This document shows, piece by piece, positions 24,203-32,004 of a stretch of DNA of 32,004 nt. The DNA is taken from NCBI GenBank assembly GCA_001314805.1, contig LJSY01000029.1, positions 1 to 32,004 on the forward strand, read 5' to 3'. The position numbers and the translations under genes were made by a program. Each line of letters starts with the position of its first letter. Positions within the stretch are counted from its first letter, which is position 1. This DNA is from Rhodobacteraceae bacterium HLUCCO18 (GTDB taxonomy: Bacteria; Pseudomonadota; Alphaproteobacteria; Rhodobacterales; Rhodobacteraceae). The notes under the pieces were generated by a model, which searched no databases, had not been told where the DNA came from, and saw only the letters and a list, made by a program, of their open reading frames with translations.

Positions 24203-24871
24203 ATGCCCCGCATGCCCATTCGCGACCGGTTCAAGCTGATCGCCCTGACTGCCGCGATCACGACCGCGCTCTTCCTCACGCCACACCGCGCCCATGCCGA
24301 GGACATCCGCACGGCGGTGGTTGCGGGGGGATGTTTCTGGTGCGTGGAGGCCGATTTCGAGCGCGTGGACGGCGTGATCGAGGTCGTGTCGGGCTTTGCC
24401 GGCGGCTCCGTGCCCGATCCCAGCTACCGCGAGGTCGTGAACGGCGGCACCGGGCATCTGGAGGTGGTCGAGATCACCTATGACGCGGACCTGCTGCCCT
24501 ACGCGCAGCTTCTGAACCTGTTCCTGCGCTCGATCGACCCCACCGACGCGGGCGGCCAGTTCTGCGACCGCGGCGAGAGCTACACCACCGCCATCTTCGT
24601 CGAGACGCCCGAGGAACGCGCCACGGCCCAAGCCGCGCTGGCCGAGGCCGAGGCCACCATCGGGCGCGATGTGGTCACGCCCATCCGCGATGCCGCGCCC
24701 TTCTATCGGGCCGAGGACTACCACCAGGATTACTATCGATCGGAGGATGTGATCCTGACCCGGTTCGGCCCGCGCCGGAAATCCGTGGCCTACGACCTCT
24801 ACCGCACCGCTTGCGGGCGCGATGCGCGCGTGGCCGAGATCTGGGGCGCGGAGGCTCCGTTCACGAACTAG
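24203..24871 (+). CDS. msrA: Exported peptide-methionine (S)-S-oxide reductase
   Basis: A 222-residue MsrA that repairs methionine-S-sulfoxide in proteins. The active site is GGCFWC with nucleophile C44; further family blocks are [46 protein letters not shown] and [13 protein letters not shown] signal peptide covers residues 1-32 (hydrophobic 11-25, ending HRAHA), so it acts in the periplasm, unlike most cytosolic MsrA. Reduction would need a periplasmic thiol partner, which I do not see nearby. The ATG at 24203 has GGAGG about 7 bases upstream. It is divergent from the sulfotransferase-like gene, and its stop is 4 bases from the convergent YggT gene. Confidence 0.95.
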   Translation: MPRMPIRDRFKLIALTAAITTALFLTPHRAHAEDIRTAVVAGGCFWCVEADFERVDGVIEVVSGFAGGSVPDPSYREVVNGGTGHLEVVEITYDADLLPYAQLLNLFLRSIDPTDAGGQFCDRGESYTTAIFVETPEERATAQAALAEAEATIGRDVVTPIRDAAPFYRAEDYHQDYYRSEDVILTRFGPRRKSVAYDLYRTACGRDARVAEIWGAEAPFTN

Positions 24872-24875
24872 GGTC

Positions 24876-25163
24876 TTACAGGAAGAACGCCACGTTGTTG
24901 GTCAGGATGATCCTCAGCGCGTAGATGGCGATGAACACGACCAGCGGTGCGAGATCCAGCCCCCCCATCGCGGGCAGGGCCCGGCGGATCGGGCCGTAGA
25001 CGGGTTCCAGCAGGCGATTGAGGCCGTCCCAGATCTGCGCCACGATCGGCTGACGCAGGTTCAGCACGCCGAAATTGATCAGCCAGCTCAGGATCACATG
25101 CGCGATCACGATGAAGAACGCCACATCGAGAAGCAGCATGAGGATCTGGAACAGAGACGTCAT
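24876..25163 (-). CDS. YggT family membrane protein
   Basis: A 95-residue inner-membrane protein with two hydrophobic helices (about 3-30 and 68-90). Between them is the family motif LLEPVYGPIRRALPAMGGLDLAPLV (contiguous, cited only by its ends LLEPVYGPIRR and GGLDLAPLV). Helix one ends VILSWLINFGV. YggT proteins are linked to osmotic tolerance and envelope or division processes in some bacteria, without a defined activity. The ATG at 25163 gives the normal length; the frame upstream is not conserved. Confidence 0.92.
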   Translation of the reverse strand: MTSLFQILMLLLDVAFFIVIAHVILSWLINFGVLNLRQPIVAQIWDGLNRLLEPVYGPIRRALPAMGGLDLAPLVVFIAIYALRIILTNNVAFFL

Positions 25164-25293
25164 CGGCGGGGCCTTTTCGTGACTGGGCTGACTGCATCGT
25201 GACATAGGCGGGGGAGGCCATCCGTGCAAGCGGACGCGGGGTGACGCCACGGCGCGCTTGATCCCGGGGCGGGCGTTGCGCTTGAAGGCGTCC

Positions 25294-25824
25294 ATGTATC
25301 CGTTCCTGCGAATGACACTTGTCCTCCGCTCCGAGGCGCGCAAGCCGCCGCTCGGCATCTTCGACACGCATCAGCGCTCGATGCTCTGCCTGCCCTCCGA
25401 CGCCGACATGTTCTGGGAGATGAACAATGGGCGCATCCTGACCTTCTACGACCTCGGGCGTGTCGGCCTCGCGCAGCGCACCGGCCTGATGCGGATGCTC
25501 AAGGCGAAGGGCTGGGGCCTTGTCGTCGCTGGCAGTTCGGTGCGCTACCGCGCCCGGGTCCGTCCGTTTCAGCGCTTCGACCTCAGGACCCGACTTCTGG
25601 GCTGGGACGCGCGGTTCATCTACCTCGAACAGGCGATGTGGCGGGGCGACACCGCCTGCAACCACGCGCTTCTGCGCAACGGCGTGACCGAGCGCGGCAG
25701 ACTGGTCGCCACCGACCGCGTCGCGGACGCCATGGGGCTGTCGCAGGTGTCGCCGCCCCTGCCGAATTGGGTAACCCGTTGGACCGACGCGGATACCGCG
25801 CGGCCATGGCCGCCCGAGGTCTGA
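25294..25824 (+). CDS. Acyl-CoA thioesterase-like hotdog protein
   Basis: A 176-residue protein with a 4HBT-type hotdog fold. The active-site helix region is DADMFWEMNNGRILTFYDLGR, corresponding to the D-x-N-x-H-M-N-N pattern of the family but with W-E-M-N-N in place of H-M-N-N. A later strand block is GSSVRYRARVRPFQRFDLRTR. It resembles the THEM6-like thioesterase group. Hydrolysis of an acyl-CoA is inferred; the substrate is unknown. The ATG at 25294 follows GAAGG by 7 bases; a TTG at 25258 is also in frame. Divergent from YggT. Confidence 0.8.
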   Translation: MYPFLRMTLVLRSEARKPPLGIFDTHQRSMLCLPSDADMFWEMNNGRILTFYDLGRVGLAQRTGLMRMLKAKGWGLVVAGSSVRYRARVRPFQRFDLRTRLLGWDARFIYLEQAMWRGDTACNHALLRNGVTERGRLVATDRVADAMGLSQVSPPLPNWVTRWTDADTARPWPPEV

Positions 25825-25852
25825 AAACGCGCCATATCGCGTCGAATGCGGC

Positions 25853-25888
25853 GTTAATCATTAACATCTGATTACCGTTTACAAAACG
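25853..25888. promoter_or_regulatory. Two palindromes upstream of the MFS gene
   Basis: In an AT-rich spot, GTTAATCATTAAC (25853-25865) is a perfect 13-base palindrome about a central C, and CGTTTACAAAACG (25876-25888) has perfect 5-base arms about ACA. Their centres are 23 bases apart and they end 24 bases before the MFS start. They could be operators of a dimeric repressor. TTAAC also occurs in CtrA sites, but the N7 spacing of the CtrA consensus is not met. Confidence 0.45.
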
Positions 25889-25912
25889 TGAACGGAGACG
25901 GACAGTGCACGC

Positions 25913-27325
25913 ATGAGCGCGCTGACCGACACCAAGACCCGGACCGGACTGGCCGATCTGCCGCTCGCGGCGCGACGGCGCATCTGGGGCTGGTGGGCGT
26001 TCGATTGGGCCAGCCAACCCTATCTCACGCTCTGCCTTACCTTCGTCTTCGGCCCCTATTTCGCATCCGTCGCCACGGAGAGTTTCATGGCGTCCGGACT
26101 GACCGAACAGGTGGCCGACGCCCGCGCCCAAAGCCTCTGGTCTCTGGGGCAGACGGTGTCCGGCATCTTCATCGCGCTTCTGGCGCCGATCCTCGGGGCA
26201 TTCGCCGACAACACCGGGCGACGGATGCCGTGGATCGTGCTCTTCTCGATCTTCTACATGGCGGGGGCAGCCTCGCTGTGGTTCATGCTGCCGGACGGGT
26301 CTTTCCTTGTCGGGGCGCTGATCGCTTTCGGGATCGGGCTCATCGGGGTCGAGTTCACGACGATCTTCACCAACTCGATGCTCCCGGAACTGGGCGACGG
26401 AAGCGCCATCGGGCGGCTGTCGGGCACGGGTTTCGCGTGGGGCTACGTGGGCGGGGTGCTCGCGCTGTTCGTGATGCTGATCTTCTTCGCCGAAGACGAG
26501 AGTGGGCGGACCTTTGTCGGGATGGAACCGGCACTGGGCCTCGACCCGGACATGCGCGAGGGAACCCGCTTCGTCGGGCCGCTCGTGGCGCTTTGGTACG
26601 CCGCCTTCATGATCCCGTTCTTCCTGTGGGTGCGGGAGCCACGCCGGCCGGCGACGCACCCGAGTTTCGGCGCCGCCCTGCGCGACCTGTGGCAGACGGT
26701 GCGCGGCCTGCCCCGGCGCATCAGCCTGTTCGCCTATCTCGGCTCCTCCATGTTCTATCGCGACGCGCTGAACGCGCTCTATGCTTTTGGCGGGACTTAT
26801 GCGGTGCTCGTGCTCAACTGGTCGATCACGCAGGTGGGCATATTCGGCATCGCGGGTGCCATGACCGCGGCGGTGGCCACATGGCTCGGCGGCAAGGCCG
26901 ACAGCGCGCTGGGCCCCAAGCCGGTGATCGTCGGGTCCGTCGTGACGCTGATCGCCGTCTGCACGCTGGTGCTCGGGATGACCCGCGAAAGCCTCTGGGG
27001 GATCGCGCTGGCCGAGGGGTCGGCCGTGCCCGACATCACCTTCTACATCTGCGGCGCGATCATCGGCGGAGCGGGCGGCATTCTGCAATCGGCCTCCCGC
27101 TCGATGATGGTCCTTCATGCGCCCCCCGCGCGCCCAACCGAAGCCTTCGGCCTCTACGCACTTTCGGGCAAGGCGACGGCCTTTCTCGGGCCGGCCCTGA
27201 TCGGCCTGACCACGTGGCTGAGCGAAAGCGCGCGGCTCGGCATGCTGCCGCTGATCGGACTCTTCGTGCTGGGGCTCGTCCTCCTGCTGTGGGTGAACCC
27301 GAAAGGCGAGGTGGCACCGGCATGA
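25913..27325 (+). CDS. MFS transporter, UMF1/Atg22-like
   Basis: A 470-residue inner-membrane transporter with about twelve helices. The opening block WAFDWASQPYLTLCLTFVFGPYF is typical of the UMF1 (Atg22-like) branch of the major facilitator superfamily. Further signatures are LAPILGAFADNTGRRMPW, the MFS loop between helices 2 and 3, and ATWLGGKADSALGPKPVI, its repeat in the second half. Bacterial members have no defined substrate. The ATG at 25913 lies downstream of the two palindromes. Its stop overlaps the mepA start (ATGA), so the two are translationally coupled. Confidence 0.93.
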   Translation: MSALTDTKTRTGLADLPLAARRRIWGWWAFDWASQPYLTLCLTFVFGPYFASVATESFMASGLTEQVADARAQSLWSLGQTVSGIFIALLAPILGAFADNTGRRMPWIVLFSIFYMAGAASLWFMLPDGSFLVGALIAFGIGLIGVEFTTIFTNSMLPELGDGSAIGRLSGTGFAWGYVGGVLALFVMLIFFAEDESGRTFVGMEPALGLDPDMREGTRFVGPLVALWYAAFMIPFFLWVREPRRPATHPSFGAALRDLWQTVRGLPRRISLFAYLGSSMFYRDALNALYAFGGTYAVLVLNWSITQVGIFGIAGAMTAAVATWLGGKADSALGPKPVIVGSVVTLIAVCTLVLGMTRESLWGIALAEGSAVPDITFYICGAIIGGAGGILQSASRSMMVLHAPPARPTEAFGLYALSGKATAFLGPALIGLTTWLSESARLGMLPLIGLFVLGLVLLLWVNPKGEVAPA

Positions 27326-28230
27326 CGCTGCGACGGATCTCTCTCGCGGCCGCGGTGCTTTTGGCGGCCTGCGTGCCCTCGGGCCCGCCGCTCGACCCGA
27401 CGGTCTCCGGCATGCAGGCGCGGGAGTTCTTCGGCGCCGAGAACCTCGGCTCGCCGGACGAGCCCGAGGTCATCGGCTTCTACTCCAACGGTTGCGTCGC
27501 GGGGGCGCAGGCCTTGCCCGAGACCGGGCCGACCTGGCAGGCGATGCGGCTGTCGCGCAACCGCAACTGGGGCCACCCCGAGCTGATCGACTACGTCACC
27601 GGCCTGAGCCGGCAGGTGGCCGCCACGACCTCCTGGAACGGGCTTTACGTTGGCGACATGAGCCAGCCGCGCGGCGGGCCGATGCGCACGGGCCATGTCA
27701 GTCACCAGTCCGGCCTCGACGTGGACATCTGGATGTTGCCCGCGCGTGACCTCAGCCTGAGCGTACAGGATCGCGAGAACCTCAGTTCCATCTCGGTCCG
27801 GTCCCAGCGCGGGGCCTGGATTTCCGACAACTGGACCGAGGATCACGCGCAGGTCCTGCGCCTTGCCGCCTCCGACCCCCGCGTCGAGCGCATCTTGGTG
27901 ACGACCGGCGTCAAGGTCTGGCTGTGCCGGAACGAGACCGGCAACCGTGATTACCTCAACCGCATCCGGCCTGCGAACGGCCATCATTACCATTTCCACG
28001 TGCGCCTCGCCTGTCCTGCCGGGTCGCGCGATTGTAAGGAGCAGGAGCCGCCCGAACCGGGCGATGGCTGCGCCGAGGCAGAAGCCCGCCGCGCCGCCAT
28101 TCTGAACCCGCCACCGCCCGTCCCGGATGATGGCGTCCGTCCTCCACCCGGCCCGCCCCGGGGCAATCTCGTGACCCTCGACCAGGTGCCACGCCAGTGC
28201 CTCACGCTCCTCAGCGGCCTCTACAGGTAA
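27322..28230 (+). CDS. mepA: Penicillin-insensitive murein endopeptidase
   Basis: A 302-residue zinc endopeptidase cleaving D-Ala-meso-DAP cross-links in peptidoglycan. The zinc site is visible: HVSHQSGLDVDIW gives H128 and D135, with the H-to-D spacing of seven seen in E. coli MepA, and GHHYHFHVRL (220-229) supplies the remaining histidine. The N-terminus has a lipobox LLAAC (C17), so this is a lipoprotein, unlike the soluble E. coli enzyme. A Pro-rich linker and C-terminal tail (from about 255) are extra. It overlaps the MFS gene and is followed 8 bases later by the esterase-like gene, giving a three-gene unit. Confidence 0.94.
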   Translation: MTLRRISLAAAVLLAACVPSGPPLDPTVSGMQAREFFGAENLGSPDEPEVIGFYSNGCVAGAQALPETGPTWQAMRLSRNRNWGHPELIDYVTGLSRQVAATTSWNGLYVGDMSQPRGGPMRTGHVSHQSGLDVDIWMLPARDLSLSVQDRENLSSISVRSQRGAWISDNWTEDHAQVLRLAASDPRVERILVTTGVKVWLCRNETGNRDYLNRIRPANGHHYHFHVRLACPAGSRDCKEQEPPEPGDGCAEAEARRAAILNPPPPVPDDGVRPPPGPPRGNLVTLDQVPRQCLTLLSGLYR

Positions 28231-28238
28231 AATTAGAC

Positions 28239-29120
28239 ATGAAATTTCGTAGTACTTTCGTCGGCCTCGCGGCCGTAATCGCCGCCTTTTCGGCCACGCC
28301 CTCCCATGCCAGCGGCCTGCAACTGCTGACCGATGTCGCCATCGCGATCCCCGGACAACCCGGTTTCGGCGGGCTCTCGGCGATCGAGATGGATCGTGAC
28401 GGGCGCGGCGCCGTGGTCGTCTCGGACCGCGGGGCGATCTTCGGCATGGAGATCATGCGCGACGGCGGCCCGGTCTCCGGCGTCGGGCTCCGCTCGGCCA
28501 GCCCGCTGACCGATGCCGCCGGAAACCTCCCCGCGCGGCCCGACCTGATGGACAGCGAGGGGATCGCGCGCCTGCCCGGCGGAGGGCTGGCGATTTCCTT
28601 CGAAGGCCGGATGCGCGTGGCGATCCACGGCCTCGACGGACACGAGCGGCGCCACATCGACCCGCCCCCCGGATCGGGACGCCTGCCCGGCAATGGCGGT
28701 TACGAGGGGTTGGCGGCGGATGCGCAGGGCAACCTCTACACTCTGGCCGAACAGGCCCCGGGCAGCACGACCCCGCTCTACCGCCATTCGGGCGGTGCGT
28801 GGCGTCACTTCGCCAGCCTTCCTCGCAGCGCCGGCTACCGGCCCGTGGGTCTGGATTTCGACGATCGCGGGCGGCTTTACGTGCTGGAACGGCGCTTTTC
28901 GCTGGGCGGCTTCGCCTCGCGCATCACGCGTTACGCGGTGGGTGCGAACGGGCTCGGCAATGGCGAGGTGCTGCTGCAGACGCGGATGGGCACCCACGGC
29001 AATCTCGAAGGGATCAGCCTCTGGCGCTCGGGCGGCAGGCTGATCGCAAGCGCCGTGGCCGACAACAATTTCCGCCAACCCGGTGCGACGCGCCTGGTCG
29101 AGTACATCATCCCGGATTGA
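28239..29120 (+). CDS. Esterase-like activity of phytase family protein
   Basis: A 293-residue exported protein of the phytase-esterase-like beta-propeller group (PF13449-type). A signal peptide spans residues 1-24 (ending PSHAS). Propeller repeats show as GLSAIEMDRDGRGAVVVSDRG, DSEGIARLPGGGLAISFEGR, NGGYEGLAADAQGNLYTLAE, VGLDFDDRGRLYVLERRF and GNLEGISLWRSGGRLIASAVADNNF (several blocks cited across the chain). The recurrent DxEGI/xxEGL motifs are typical. The true activity of this group is not established. Transcribed with MFS-mepA, stop 3 bases from the convergent LOG gene. The start ATG at 28239 has only a weak ribosome binding site. Confidence 0.82.
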   Translation: MKFRSTFVGLAAVIAAFSATPSHASGLQLLTDVAIAIPGQPGFGGLSAIEMDRDGRGAVVVSDRGAIFGMEIMRDGGPVSGVGLRSASPLTDAAGNLPARPDLMDSEGIARLPGGGLAISFEGRMRVAIHGLDGHERRHIDPPPGSGRLPGNGGYEGLAADAQGNLYTLAEQAPGSTTPLYRHSGGAWRHFASLPRSAGYRPVGLDFDDRGRLYVLERRFSLGGFASRITRYAVGANGLGNGEVLLQTRMGTHGNLEGISLWRSGGRLIASAVADNNFRQPGATRLVEYIIPD

Positions 29121-29123
29121 GGC

Positions 29124-29963
29124 CTACCGCCCCGGAATCTCGCCGCGCTTGCCGGTCAGGGTCCAACCGTCGATCACGGCGAGGGCATCCTCCGCCGTCT
29201 CGACGAAGCGGAACAGGTCGAGGTCGGCACGCGCGATCGTGCCGGCCTCGGCCAGCGCGTCCCAGTTGACGATCTCGCGCCAGAACGTCTCGCCGAAAAG
29301 CAGGACGGGCACCTGCTGCATCCGGCCCGTCTGGATCAGCGTCAGCGACTCGAACAGCTCGTCGAGCGTGCCGAAACCGCCGGGAAAGACCGCGATGGCG
29401 TTGGCACGCAAAAGAAAATGCATCTTGCGGATGCCGAAATAGTGGAAGTTGAAACACAGCTCCGGCGTCACGTACTCGTTCGGCACCTGTTCATGGGGCA
29501 GCACGATGTTGAGCCCGATTGAACAGCCGCCCGCCTCCGACGCGCCGAGGTTTCCGGCCTCCATCACGCCCGGCCCCCCACCTGTGACGATGACGTTCTC
29601 GGTGCAATTCGTCTCGACGCTCCGCTCGGTGATGGCGCGGGCGAACTTGCGCGCCTCCTCGTAGTAATGGCTGAGGCCGCTGAGCTTGTCGTTCTGTCCC
29701 TCCTCGCCGGGACGCGGCACGCGCGCGCCGCCGAATAGCACGACGGTCGAGGTGATGCCCCGCGCGTCGAGCTCCAGCTCGGGCTTCAGAAGCTCCAGTT
29801 GCAGGCGCACGGGGCGCAGCTCGTCGCGCAACAGGAAATCGGCATCGGCGAAGGCGAGGCGATAGGCGGGCGACCGCGCCTGCGGAGAATCCGGCGCGTG
29901 CCTGCTGGCGTCCAGATCCTCGTGCGCGTCGCGGAATGTACCGTGCCTCGGGTCGTCGCGCAT
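29124..29963 (-). CDS. LOG family (TIGR00730) protein
   Basis: A 279-residue Rossmann-fold protein of the LOG family, related to cytokinin-riboside monophosphate phosphoribohydrolases and often misnamed lysine decarboxylase. The nucleotide-monophosphate site is PGGFGTLDE (194-202), with VTGGGPGVMEAGN (127-139) and FGGARVPRPGE (77-87). The N-terminal 60 residues (AFADADFLLRDELRPVRLQLELLKPELEL) are an extension seen in the longer bacterial subgroup. The physiological substrate is probably a nucleoside monophosphate. The ATG at 29963 has AGAGG about 7 bases upstream. Divergent from dapD. Confidence 0.92.
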   Translation of the reverse strand: MRDDPRHGTFRDAHEDLDASRHAPDSPQARSPAYRLAFADADFLLRDELRPVRLQLELLKPELELDARGITSTVVLFGGARVPRPGEEGQNDKLSGLSHYYEEARKFARAITERSVETNCTENVIVTGGGPGVMEAGNLGASEAGGCSIGLNIVLPHEQVPNEYVTPELCFNFHYFGIRKMHFLLRANAIAVFPGGFGTLDELFESLTLIQTGRMQQVPVLLFGETFWREIVNWDALAEAGTIARADLDLFRFVETAEDALAVIDGWTLTGKRGEIPGR

Positions 29964-30041
29964 GATCGGTCCTCTCGTCCTGATCGCGTCACCCGAAAGC
30001 CCTATCCCGGATTGCGGCATCTGACCAGCGGCAGCGCCGAA

Positions 30042-30067
30042 GCGTTGCCCCGATGCGTTGCCCCGAT
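30042..30067. repeat. Exact tandem 13-base duplication
   Basis: GCGTTGCCCCGAT occurs twice in a row (30042-30054 and 30055-30067) with no mismatch, in the gap between the LOG gene and dapD. It may be a slippage product or a repeated protein-binding site. Confidence 0.95.
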
Positions 30068-30119
30068 ACATTGCAACGACACGCCCGTCGCTCTATAGCC
30101 CGGCGCGACAACCCGCCCC

Positions 30120-30155
30120 GATCCCGACCCGATCCCGCCCCCGATCCCGATCCCG
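30120..30155. repeat. GATCCCG repeat cluster before dapD
   Basis: Four copies of GATCCCG start at 30120, 30131, 30143 and 30149, separated by C-rich spacers, in the leader just upstream of dapD. The dapD ribosome binding site (GAGAGG, 30161-30166) follows. Possible cause is slippage; a regulatory role is speculative. Confidence 0.85.
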
Positions 30156-30175
30156 ACGCAGAGAGGCCGCACCCC

Positions 30176-31003
30176 ATGTCCACCACCCATCTCGAGACCG
30201 CCATCGAAGCCGCCTGGGAGGCGCGCGACACCATCACACCCGCCACCAAGGGCGAAACGCGCGACGCCATCGAGGCGACGCTGCACGCGCTCGACCACGG
30301 GCAGCTTCGCGTGGCCGACCGGGGCGAGGACGGCACGTGGCACGTGAACCAATGGGCGAAAAAGGCGGTTCTTCTGGGCTTCCGCCTGCAGGACATGGAG
30401 GTTCAGACCGGCGGGCCGCAGGGCGGCACATGGTGGGACAAGGTCGACAGCAAGTTCGCCCATTGGGGTGAGGCGCAGTGGAAGGCCGCGGGTTTTCGCG
30501 CGGTGCCCAACTGCGTGGTGCGCCGGTCCGCGCATATCGGCAAGGGCGTTGTCCTGATGCCCTGTTTCGTGAACCTCGGCGCCTTCGTGGACGAGGGCAC
30601 GATGGTCGACACATGGGCCACGGTCGGGTCCTGCGCCCAGATCGGCAAGAACGTGCACCTGTCGGGCGGCGTCGGCATCGGCGGCGTGCTGGAGCCGATG
30701 CAGGCCGGTCCCACGATCATCGAGGACAACTGCTTCATCGGAGCGCGGTCAGAGGTGGTCGAGGGCGTCATCGTGCGCGAGGGCTCCGTCCTCGGCATGG
30801 GGGTGTTCCTCGGCCAGTCCACCAAGATCGTCGATCGCGAAACCGGCGAGGTCATGTATGGCGAGGTGCCGTCTGGTTCCGTCGTCGTGGCGGGCTCCAT
30901 GCCGTCGAAGAACGGTGTGCACCTTTACTGCGCCGTCATCGTGAAGCGCGTGGACGAAAGAACGCGCGCCAAGACCTCGATCAACGAGCTTCTGCGAGAC
31001 TGA
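30176..31003 (+). CDS. dapD: 2,3,4,5-tetrahydropyridine-2,6-dicarboxylate N-succinyltransferase
   Basis: A 275-residue trimeric cytosolic enzyme transferring succinyl from succinyl-CoA in the succinylase branch of diaminopimelate and lysine synthesis. The N-terminal helical domain (1-100) is followed by the left-handed beta-helix of hexapeptide repeats (about 110-230): [54 protein letters not shown] and [20 protein letters not shown] (successive blocks). The C-terminus SINELLRD is typical. The ATG at 30176 has GAGAGG about 9 bases upstream. The presence of dapD and dapF in one window fits a lysine/peptidoglycan theme, although they are 22 kb apart. Confidence 0.97.
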   Translation: MSTTHLETAIEAAWEARDTITPATKGETRDAIEATLHALDHGQLRVADRGEDGTWHVNQWAKKAVLLGFRLQDMEVQTGGPQGGTWWDKVDSKFAHWGEAQWKAAGFRAVPNCVVRRSAHIGKGVVLMPCFVNLGAFVDEGTMVDTWATVGSCAQIGKNVHLSGGVGIGGVLEPMQAGPTIIEDNCFIGARSEVVEGVIVREGSVLGMGVFLGQSTKIVDRETGEVMYGEVPSGSVVVAGSMPSKNGVHLYCAVIVKRVDERTRAKTSINELLRD

Positions 31004-31120
31004 GGCGATTGCCTACCCGATGCGGTGCGCCTCCGCAGGCCGCCGCACCGGACGATGCCCTTTCACACACGCCCTTTCCCGGCCACCCCGGGGTTCGGGG
31101 CTCCACCGCTCGAGGCCAGC

Positions 31121-31744
31121 ATGACCGACGACGCCGAAAGAAACGCCGAACACACCGCCGCGATGAAGGCCCTCAAGGCCGAACGCGACGAGATGATGAA
31201 AGAGAAGAAGATCCGCGAGAAGGGTCTGATCATCGTCCATACCGGCAACGGCAAGGGCAAGAGCTCCTCCGCCTTCGGGATGATCATGCGCTGCATCGCC
31301 CATGGCATGCCCTGCGGCGTGGTGCAGTTCATCAAGGGCAACTGGATCACGGGCGAAAAGCGGTTCCTGCGCGAACGCTTTGCCCAGGAATGCAGGTTCG
31401 TCGTCTCCGGCGAGGGCTTCACCTGGGACACGCAGGACCGCGAGGCCGACATCGCCGCCGCGCGCCACGGCTGGGAAGAGGCGAAGGCAATGATCCTCGA
31501 ACCGGGCATGAAGATGGTGGTGCTGGACGAGATCAACATCGCGCTGCGCTACGACTATCTGCCGGTGACCGAGGTCGTGGAGTTCCTGACCACGCAGAAG
31601 CCCGAGATGACCCATGTCGTCCTGACCGGCCGCGACGCCAAGCCCGAGCTGATCGCGATCGCCGATCTCGTGACCGAGATGGCCGAGATCAAGCACCCGT
31701 TCCGCGAACAGGGCGTCGTCGCCCAGCGCGGCGTGGAGTTCTGA
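31121..31744 (+). CDS. cobO: Cob(I)yrinic acid a,c-diamide adenosyltransferase
   Basis: A 207-residue ATP:corrinoid adenosyltransferase (CobO/BtuR/CobA type) attaching adenosine to cobalt in B12 synthesis or salvage. The P-loop is TGNGKGKSS (41-49). Other family blocks are GVVQFIKGNWITGEK, GEGFTWDTQD and VVLDEINIALRYDYL, followed by HVVLTGRDAKPELIAIADLVTEM (two adjoining blocks). The C-terminus GVVAQRGVEF is the family end. The ATG at 31121 gives the normal length; GAGG lies 6 bases upstream, and the frame back to 31025 is not conserved. No other cob genes are in the window. Confidence 0.96.
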   Translation: MTDDAERNAEHTAAMKALKAERDEMMKEKKIREKGLIIVHTGNGKGKSSSAFGMIMRCIAHGMPCGVVQFIKGNWITGEKRFLRERFAQECRFVVSGEGFTWDTQDREADIAAARHGWEEAKAMILEPGMKMVVLDEINIALRYDYLPVTEVVEFLTTQKPEMTHVVLTGRDAKPELIAIADLVTEMAEIKHPFREQGVVAQRGVEF

Positions 31745-31796
31745 GCCGGATGGTGCGTGCCGTGCCGCAACCCGTCCGGCCCGGACGCTAGCGCCT

Positions 31797-32004
31797 TTGG
31801 CCCGGGTCACGCGCTATTCCATCGCCGGGCTTCGCGACGTGGCGGTGCCGCGCCTGCGCATCGCGATCCTGTCGGATTTTCACGCCAACAGGCCCTTCAT
31901 GGGGGCGGCGCGGCTGGCCCGGCTGGCCGCGCAGGCGCAGGGCTTGTCGGCCGACCTCGTCCTGCTGCTGGGCGACTACGCGGGCCATGTCATCGGCGGG
32001 CGCA
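31797..32004 (+). CDS. Metallophosphoesterase, N-terminal part (cut by window end)
   Basis: The frame from a TTG at 31797 runs off the window. It encodes LARVTRYSIAGLRDVAVPRL, then RIAILSDFHANRPFMGAARL and ADLVLLLGDYAGH. The D-x-H of SDFHA and the G-D of LLGDY are metal-ligand motifs I and II of calcineurin-like phosphoesterases, closest in style to the YaeI/YkuE branch (lipid phosphoesterases). The catalytic GNHE/D and later histidine motifs lie beyond the edge. No ATG precedes the conserved part in this frame, so the start is uncertain: TTG 31797 or a GTG further in. Confidence 0.8.
   Translation, partial: MARVTRYSIAGLRDVAVPRLRIAILSDFHANRPFMGAARLARLAAQAQGLSADLVLLLGDYAGHVIGGR

Noticed and set aside
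25853-25865. CtrA binding site upstream of the MFS gene
   Set aside because: TTAA half-sites are present but separated by 3 bases, not 7, so the consensus is not met.
1-32004. CRISPR array, rRNA operon, toxin-antitoxin pair or prophage module
   Set aside because: No regularly spaced repeats, rRNA sequence, small paired toxin/antitoxin genes or phage structural genes were seen; the only mobility gene is the single tyrosine recombinase.

Overview
The window is high-GC bacterial chromosome, most likely from a Rhodobacterales alphaproteobacterium (Roseobacter or Paracoccaceae type). This is inferred from several features: a porin whose signal peptide carries the FATTALVATAGVASA core typical of that order; a fbc-type petABC (bc1) operon whose cytochrome b haem histidines fall at H97, H111, H198 and H212, the same numbers as in Rhodobacter sphaeroides; a CenR-like response regulator; Flp-pilin-like 'VDW' N-termini; and dense, often overlapping housekeeping genes. 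There is no rRNA, CRISPR array or large prophage.

Layout. Bases 1-4.6 kb: a DUF924 gene, a CenR-like regulator with a terminator, divergent ribA overlapping an L,D-transpeptidase gene, a convergent YggS gene, and a PagL-like lipid A deacylase. Bases 4.6-7.1 kb: a porin with an abnormal 5' end, a gene-poor gap, a complete tyrosine recombinase and tRNA-Lys(UUU), the only stretch that looks rearranged. Bases 7.1-11.0 kb: dapF-mtaB, a relic of a PaiB-like gene, then a coupled trio (92-aa protein, glutathione S-transferase, GNAT acetyltransferase). Bases 11.2-14.1 kb: petABC and a strong terminator. Bases 14.1-17.5 kb: the thiamine ABC transporter thiB-thiP-thiQ on the minus strand behind a TPP riboswitch, with thiQ frameshifted. 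Bases 17.5-21.7 kb: aroC, two tandem related proteins of unknown function, a thioredoxin relic, an EamA exporter and HU. Bases 21.8-25.8 kb: AMP nucleosidase, a sulfotransferase-like protein, an exported MsrA, YggT and a thioesterase. Bases 25.9-32.0 kb: a UMF1-type MFS transporter coupled to mepA, an esterase-like phytase-family protein, a LOG-family protein, dapD, cobO and the start of a metallophosphoesterase.

How the genes work together. Most are core metabolism: respiration (petABC), lysine and peptidoglycan precursor synthesis (dapF, dapD), cell-wall modification (L,D-transpeptidase, MepA), cofactors (ribA, cobO, thiamine uptake) and the shikimate pathway (aroC). The least explained parts are (i) the tandem Flp-prepilin-like proteins at 18773-20229, each ending in a related beta-rich domain, and (ii) the porin/recombinase/tRNA-Lys junction, where the porin has lost its normal start on the side facing the recombinase. 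Three genes look damaged: thiQ (frameshift) and two 5'-truncated relics. All family assignments come from reading motifs by eye; no database search was run.
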